Shown here piece after piece: positions 6,631 to 9,060 of a stretch of 9,060 nucleotides of DNA (position 1 is the stretch's first letter; each line of letters starts with the position of its first letter). The notes under the pieces were generated by a model. It did not search any database, was not told the DNA's origin, and saw nothing but the letters and a program-made list of their open reading frames with translations. The DNA is from Tannerella sp. (GTDB taxonomy: Bacteria > Bacteroidota > Bacteroidia > Bacteroidales > Tannerellaceae): assembly GCA_031277235.1 (NCBI GenBank), contig JAITMT010000396.1:1-9060 (forward strand), written 5' to 3'. Both the position numbers and the translations under genes were made by a program.

Positions 6631-7494
6631 ATGAAAAAGATTATCTGGTTATTAATTTGGCTTGTACCGGTCGCCGTGTTCCCGCAGGAGTGGACAGTAG
6701 AGCGGAAAATCAGCGGGAAGATTGTAAAAGTTACCGACGGAGATTCTTTTACTTTGCTTAACAATGATAATCAGCAAATTAAAATACGCCTGTATGGAGT
6801 GGACTGTCCGGAATACGGTCAGGATTTCAGCAAACGGGCGCAGGAAAAAGCGGCTGAATTGATTGCAGGAAAGACGGTTGACGTTTATGTTTACGATACG
6901 GATCAATATAAACGGAAAGTCGGGGATGTGGTCGTAGATAACAAAAGTGTGGCGGAGGAGTTGCTGAAAGCGGGTTTGGCGTGGAATTATCCGCAATATA
7001 ACACGCTGTTTCCCTCTACTTACAAGATGCTGGAGGACGAGGCGCGTTCCCTGAAAAAAGGGCTTTGGGTGCAGAAGGCTGTGGCTCCGTGGGAATACCG
7101 GCACGGGGAAGACCAAACTGCCACCTATACACCCGAAACGTCAAAACCTAAAAAACAGTCTTTTACCCATAATCCAGACGCGGCTTCGACAAAAGCGACA
7201 AAAAAGAAACCGACAAAAACAAAGTCTTCTGCTGCCGCGAAGCCTGCCGGAAAGTCCGTCGCACAAAAGCCTGCCGCTACGAAGCGTTCGGGCAGTTCTA
7301 CAAAAAATCCGTCAGACAATCGCTACACGGCTGCGAAAAACGAGAGTTATGTAATTATATGCTTGTCAAAATCGGCACATGCGTATCACAGTCATTATTG
7401 CAGAGGGCTTTCGAGGTGCCGTTCGGGGACGGAAACGGTTTCGCTTTCTACGGCTAAGAAAAAGGGGTATCGGGCTTGCGGATATTGCTATTAA
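6631..7494 (+). CDS. Exported thermonuclease (SNase-like) with C-terminal cysteine cluster
   Basis: This 287-residue protein is predicted to cut nucleic acids outside the cytoplasm. Residues 1-19 (MKKIIWLLIWLVPVAVFPQ) form a signal peptide. The SNase fold spans about 26-150 and keeps the active-site set: TDGDS (35-39), R53 in IRLYGVDCPE, D58 and E61, and R95 in YKRKVGDV, matching D21, R35, D40, E43 and R87 of staphylococcal nuclease. Residues about 170-230 are a Lys/Ala/Pro/Ser-rich low-complexity linker that may bind nucleic acid or the envelope. The C-terminus (240-287) has C257-x5-C263 and C283-x2-C286, with H253 nearby, probably a zinc-binding module found at the ends of some Bacteroidota proteins. 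The ATG follows an AT-rich leader without a Shine-Dalgarno sequence. It is convergent with rpoN, 80 bp away, and I see no clear terminator between them. Confidence 0.92.
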   Translation: MKKIIWLLIWLVPVAVFPQEWTVERKISGKIVKVTDGDSFTLLNNDNQQIKIRLYGVDCPEYGQDFSKRAQEKAAELIAGKTVDVYVYDTDQYKRKVGDVVVDNKSVAEELLKAGLAWNYPQYNTLFPSTYKMLEDEARSLKKGLWVQKAVAPWEYRHGEDQTATYTPETSKPKKQSFTHNPDAASTKATKKKPTKTKSSAAAKPAGKSVAQKPAATKRSGSSTKNPSDNRYTAAKNESYVIICLSKSAHAYHSHYCRGLSRCRSGTETVSLSTAKKKGYRACGYCY

Positions 7495-7574
7495 GAGACC
7501 TATCTTTCTGGTTATCACCCTATTCCCTACAAGAAGTTTTCTGAAAAGTTATTTTTAGAATTTAACAATCCCGC

Positions 7575-9020
7575 CTACATCCCCCTCCGCAACCGCGCGA
7601 CAGGAATACCAAGCTGTTCGCGGTATTTGGCGACCGTCCGTCGCGCCGTCATGAAACCTTTGGCTTTCAGCATGGCAGTCAGTTCGTCGTCGGTAAGCGG
7701 TTTCTGCTTGTTTTCGCCGGCTACTTCATGTTCGATGATTTGCTTGATTTTGCGGGTCGAAATGACTTCGCCGCTTTGCGTCTGCGCCGATTCGGAGAAG
7801 AAAAATTTCAACGGATAGACGCCGAAATTCGTTTGCACGTATTTGCTGTTGCTGACGCGCGAAATGGTGGCAATATCAAGCCCCGTGTGCCCGGCAACGT
7901 CTTTCAGAATCATCGGATGCAGACGGCTTTCGTCGCCGGTGAGGAAAAAATCCTGCTGCATGTTGATAATGGCTTCCATCGTGCGTTGGAGAGTATCCTG
8001 GCGCTGTTTGATGGCTTCGATAAAGCCCTGCGCCGCGTCAATTTTCTGTTTCACGAACAGGACGGCGTCGCGCATGTCGGCATTTTGATTTGCCTTGTTT
8101 CCGGTGTAATCTTTCAGCATATCAACGTATTCGCGATTGATGCGCAGGTCGGGAACGCCCCGATTGTTGAGTGTCAGCGAAATCATGGCATTGTGCGTTT
8201 CCACGATAAAATCAGGCGTAATGCGGTTTTTCATCGCCGAAGCAGTGTCGTCCCAGTTTCCACCGGGTTTGGGATTCAACGACGTGATTTCGTGAATAAC
8301 CGATTTCATTTGTTCATCACTGATTTTCAGTTCCTTTTGAATCCTGTCGAAATGTCTTTTCGAGAACTTGTCGAAATATTCCGACAGGATTTCTTTCGCC
8401 CAATCCGTTTCCCGGGAAGGTTTGCGCTTTTTCAACTGAATCATCAAACATTCCTGCAAATTGCAGGCGGCAATGCCGGGAGGATCGAAATCCTGAATGA
8501 CGGCAAGAATTTTTTGTAATTCCTTAACCGATACATTTTCAGCATATTGAAAAGCAATATCATCGGCTATGGCGGCAAGATTGCGGCGCAGATAACCGTC
8601 GTTGTCAATGTTGCCGATTAGATATTCGCCGAACTGCTTTTCTTCGTCCGACAAATCGGCAAGTTGCAGTTGCTGAAGCAAATAGTCGGTAAGCGACTGC
8701 TCGCCGCTGAACGGAATGTCATCCCTGCGCTCATCCGGATCGCGAAACTCCGCCAGTTTATAGTCGGGAATGTCGTCTTCGACGAGATAGTCTCCGAGCG
8801 ATATATCTTCTTCACTGTCAGTATTTTCTTCCTGTTCGTAATCCGTATCCTGTTCGTTGTCAAACTCTTTTCCTTCTTCGAGAGCGGGATTCTCTTCGAG
8901 TTCGGTTTTGATACGGTCTTCGATTTCGAGCGTAGGAAGTTCGAGCAGCCTGATAGTCAGTATCTGTTGCGGTGAAAGTCGTTGCTGTTGTTTGAGATTC
9001 TGTTTGAGTTTTTGCGCCAT
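7575..9020 (-). CDS. rpoN: RNA polymerase sigma-54 factor
   Basis: RpoN directs RNA polymerase to -24/-12 promoters and needs an AAA+ activator to open them. The 481 residues match the family's usual length (about 480) and order. Region I is Gln/Leu-rich (MAQKLKQNLKQQQRLSPQQ, residues 1-48). An acidic region II (about 49-105) contains runs of Glu and Asp. The core-binding domain follows (about 108-300, with IGNIDNDGYL at 135-144 and FDPPGIAACNLQECL at 178-192). A helix-turn-helix region lies near 370-400. The signature RpoN box ARRTVAKYRE is at 459-468, followed by a basic C-terminus. All parts are present and intact. The ATG lies about 20 nt from a TAnnTTTG -7 box. No sigma-54 activator or modulation gene is in the window. 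Confidence 0.97.
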   Translation of the reverse strand: MAQKLKQNLKQQQRLSPQQILTIRLLELPTLEIEDRIKTELEENPALEEGKEFDNEQDTDYEQEENTDSEEDISLGDYLVEDDIPDYKLAEFRDPDERRDDIPFSGEQSLTDYLLQQLQLADLSDEEKQFGEYLIGNIDNDGYLRRNLAAIADDIAFQYAENVSVKELQKILAVIQDFDPPGIAACNLQECLMIQLKKRKPSRETDWAKEILSEYFDKFSKRHFDRIQKELKISDEQMKSVIHEITSLNPKPGGNWDDTASAMKNRITPDFIVETHNAMISLTLNNRGVPDLRINREYVDMLKDYTGNKANQNADMRDAVLFVKQKIDAAQGFIEAIKQRQDTLQRTMEAIINMQQDFFLTGDESRLHPMILKDVAGHTGLDIATISRVSNSKYVQTNFGVYPLKFFFSESAQTQSGEVISTRKIKQIIEHEVAGENKQKPLTDDELTAMLKAKGFMTARRTVAKYREQLGIPVARLRRGM

Positions 9021-9040
9021 AAAGATGAATCTTTCCGCTG

Positions 9041-9048
9041 CAAAGATA
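9041..9048 (-). promoter_or_regulatory. -7 box of the rpoN promoter
   Basis: On the minus strand TATCTTTG (9048-9041) matches TAnnTTTG, 20 nt upstream of the rpoN start. The -33 region lies at or beyond the window edge and cannot be judged. Confidence 0.65.
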
Positions 9049-9060
9049 GGAAATTTTTTT

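Noticed and set aside
7495..7574. Possible bidirectional terminator between the nuclease gene and rpoN
   Set aside because: The only candidate stem (AAGTTTT/AAAAGTT near 7532-7548) is weak and mismatched, so it cannot be supported.
7728..8519. 263-codon plus-strand open frame
   Set aside because: It is antisense to rpoN, whose frame carries clear sigma-54 motifs throughout; the antisense product looks like a reverse-complement artefact.

Overview
The window looks like a chromosomal segment from a member of the Bacteroidota, most likely Bacteroidales. Every gene cluster that can be assessed has a TAnnTTTG-type -7 promoter box upstream, the start codons lack Shine-Dalgarno sequences and sit in AT-rich leaders, and the long non-coding gaps are packed with small palindromic repeats. 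The organism assignment is an inference from these traits, not from a database match. No rRNA, tRNA, CRISPR array, transposase or phage gene is visible.

Layout. Positions 1-702 hold no gene. They contain several inverted-repeat elements and, at the right end, an intrinsic terminator for the leftward operon. Positions 703-3257 (minus strand) form a two-gene operon: a Tat-type DUF362 protein (2313-3257, first gene) and a membrane polyferredoxin with six predicted [4Fe-4S] clusters (703-2280), resembling a fusion of NapH-like and NapG-like proteins. The operon has a recognisable promoter (about 3283-3313) and terminator (665-690) and probably moves electrons at the inner membrane. Positions 3258-3976 are a second gene-free stretch. 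It is a patchwork of at least five inverted-repeat types plus a short segment resembling the promoter and first codons of the next gene.

Positions 3977-6541 (plus) encode an 854-residue relative of the type IIG (Eco57I-like) N6-adenine DNA methyltransferases. It lacks the family's N-terminal nuclease part, and its catalytic motif IV reads ELPY instead of NPPY. It stands alone, with no restriction partner in the window, and is the most interesting gene here. Positions 6631-7494 (plus) encode an exported staphylococcal-nuclease-type nuclease with a Lys/Ala/Pro-rich linker and a C-terminal cysteine cluster. Positions 7575-9020 (minus, convergent) encode the sigma-54 factor RpoN, with its promoter at the right edge.

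The operon, the nuclease and rpoN read as ordinary chromosomal genes. The methyltransferase-like gene and the two repeat-rich gaps are the parts that deserve a second look.
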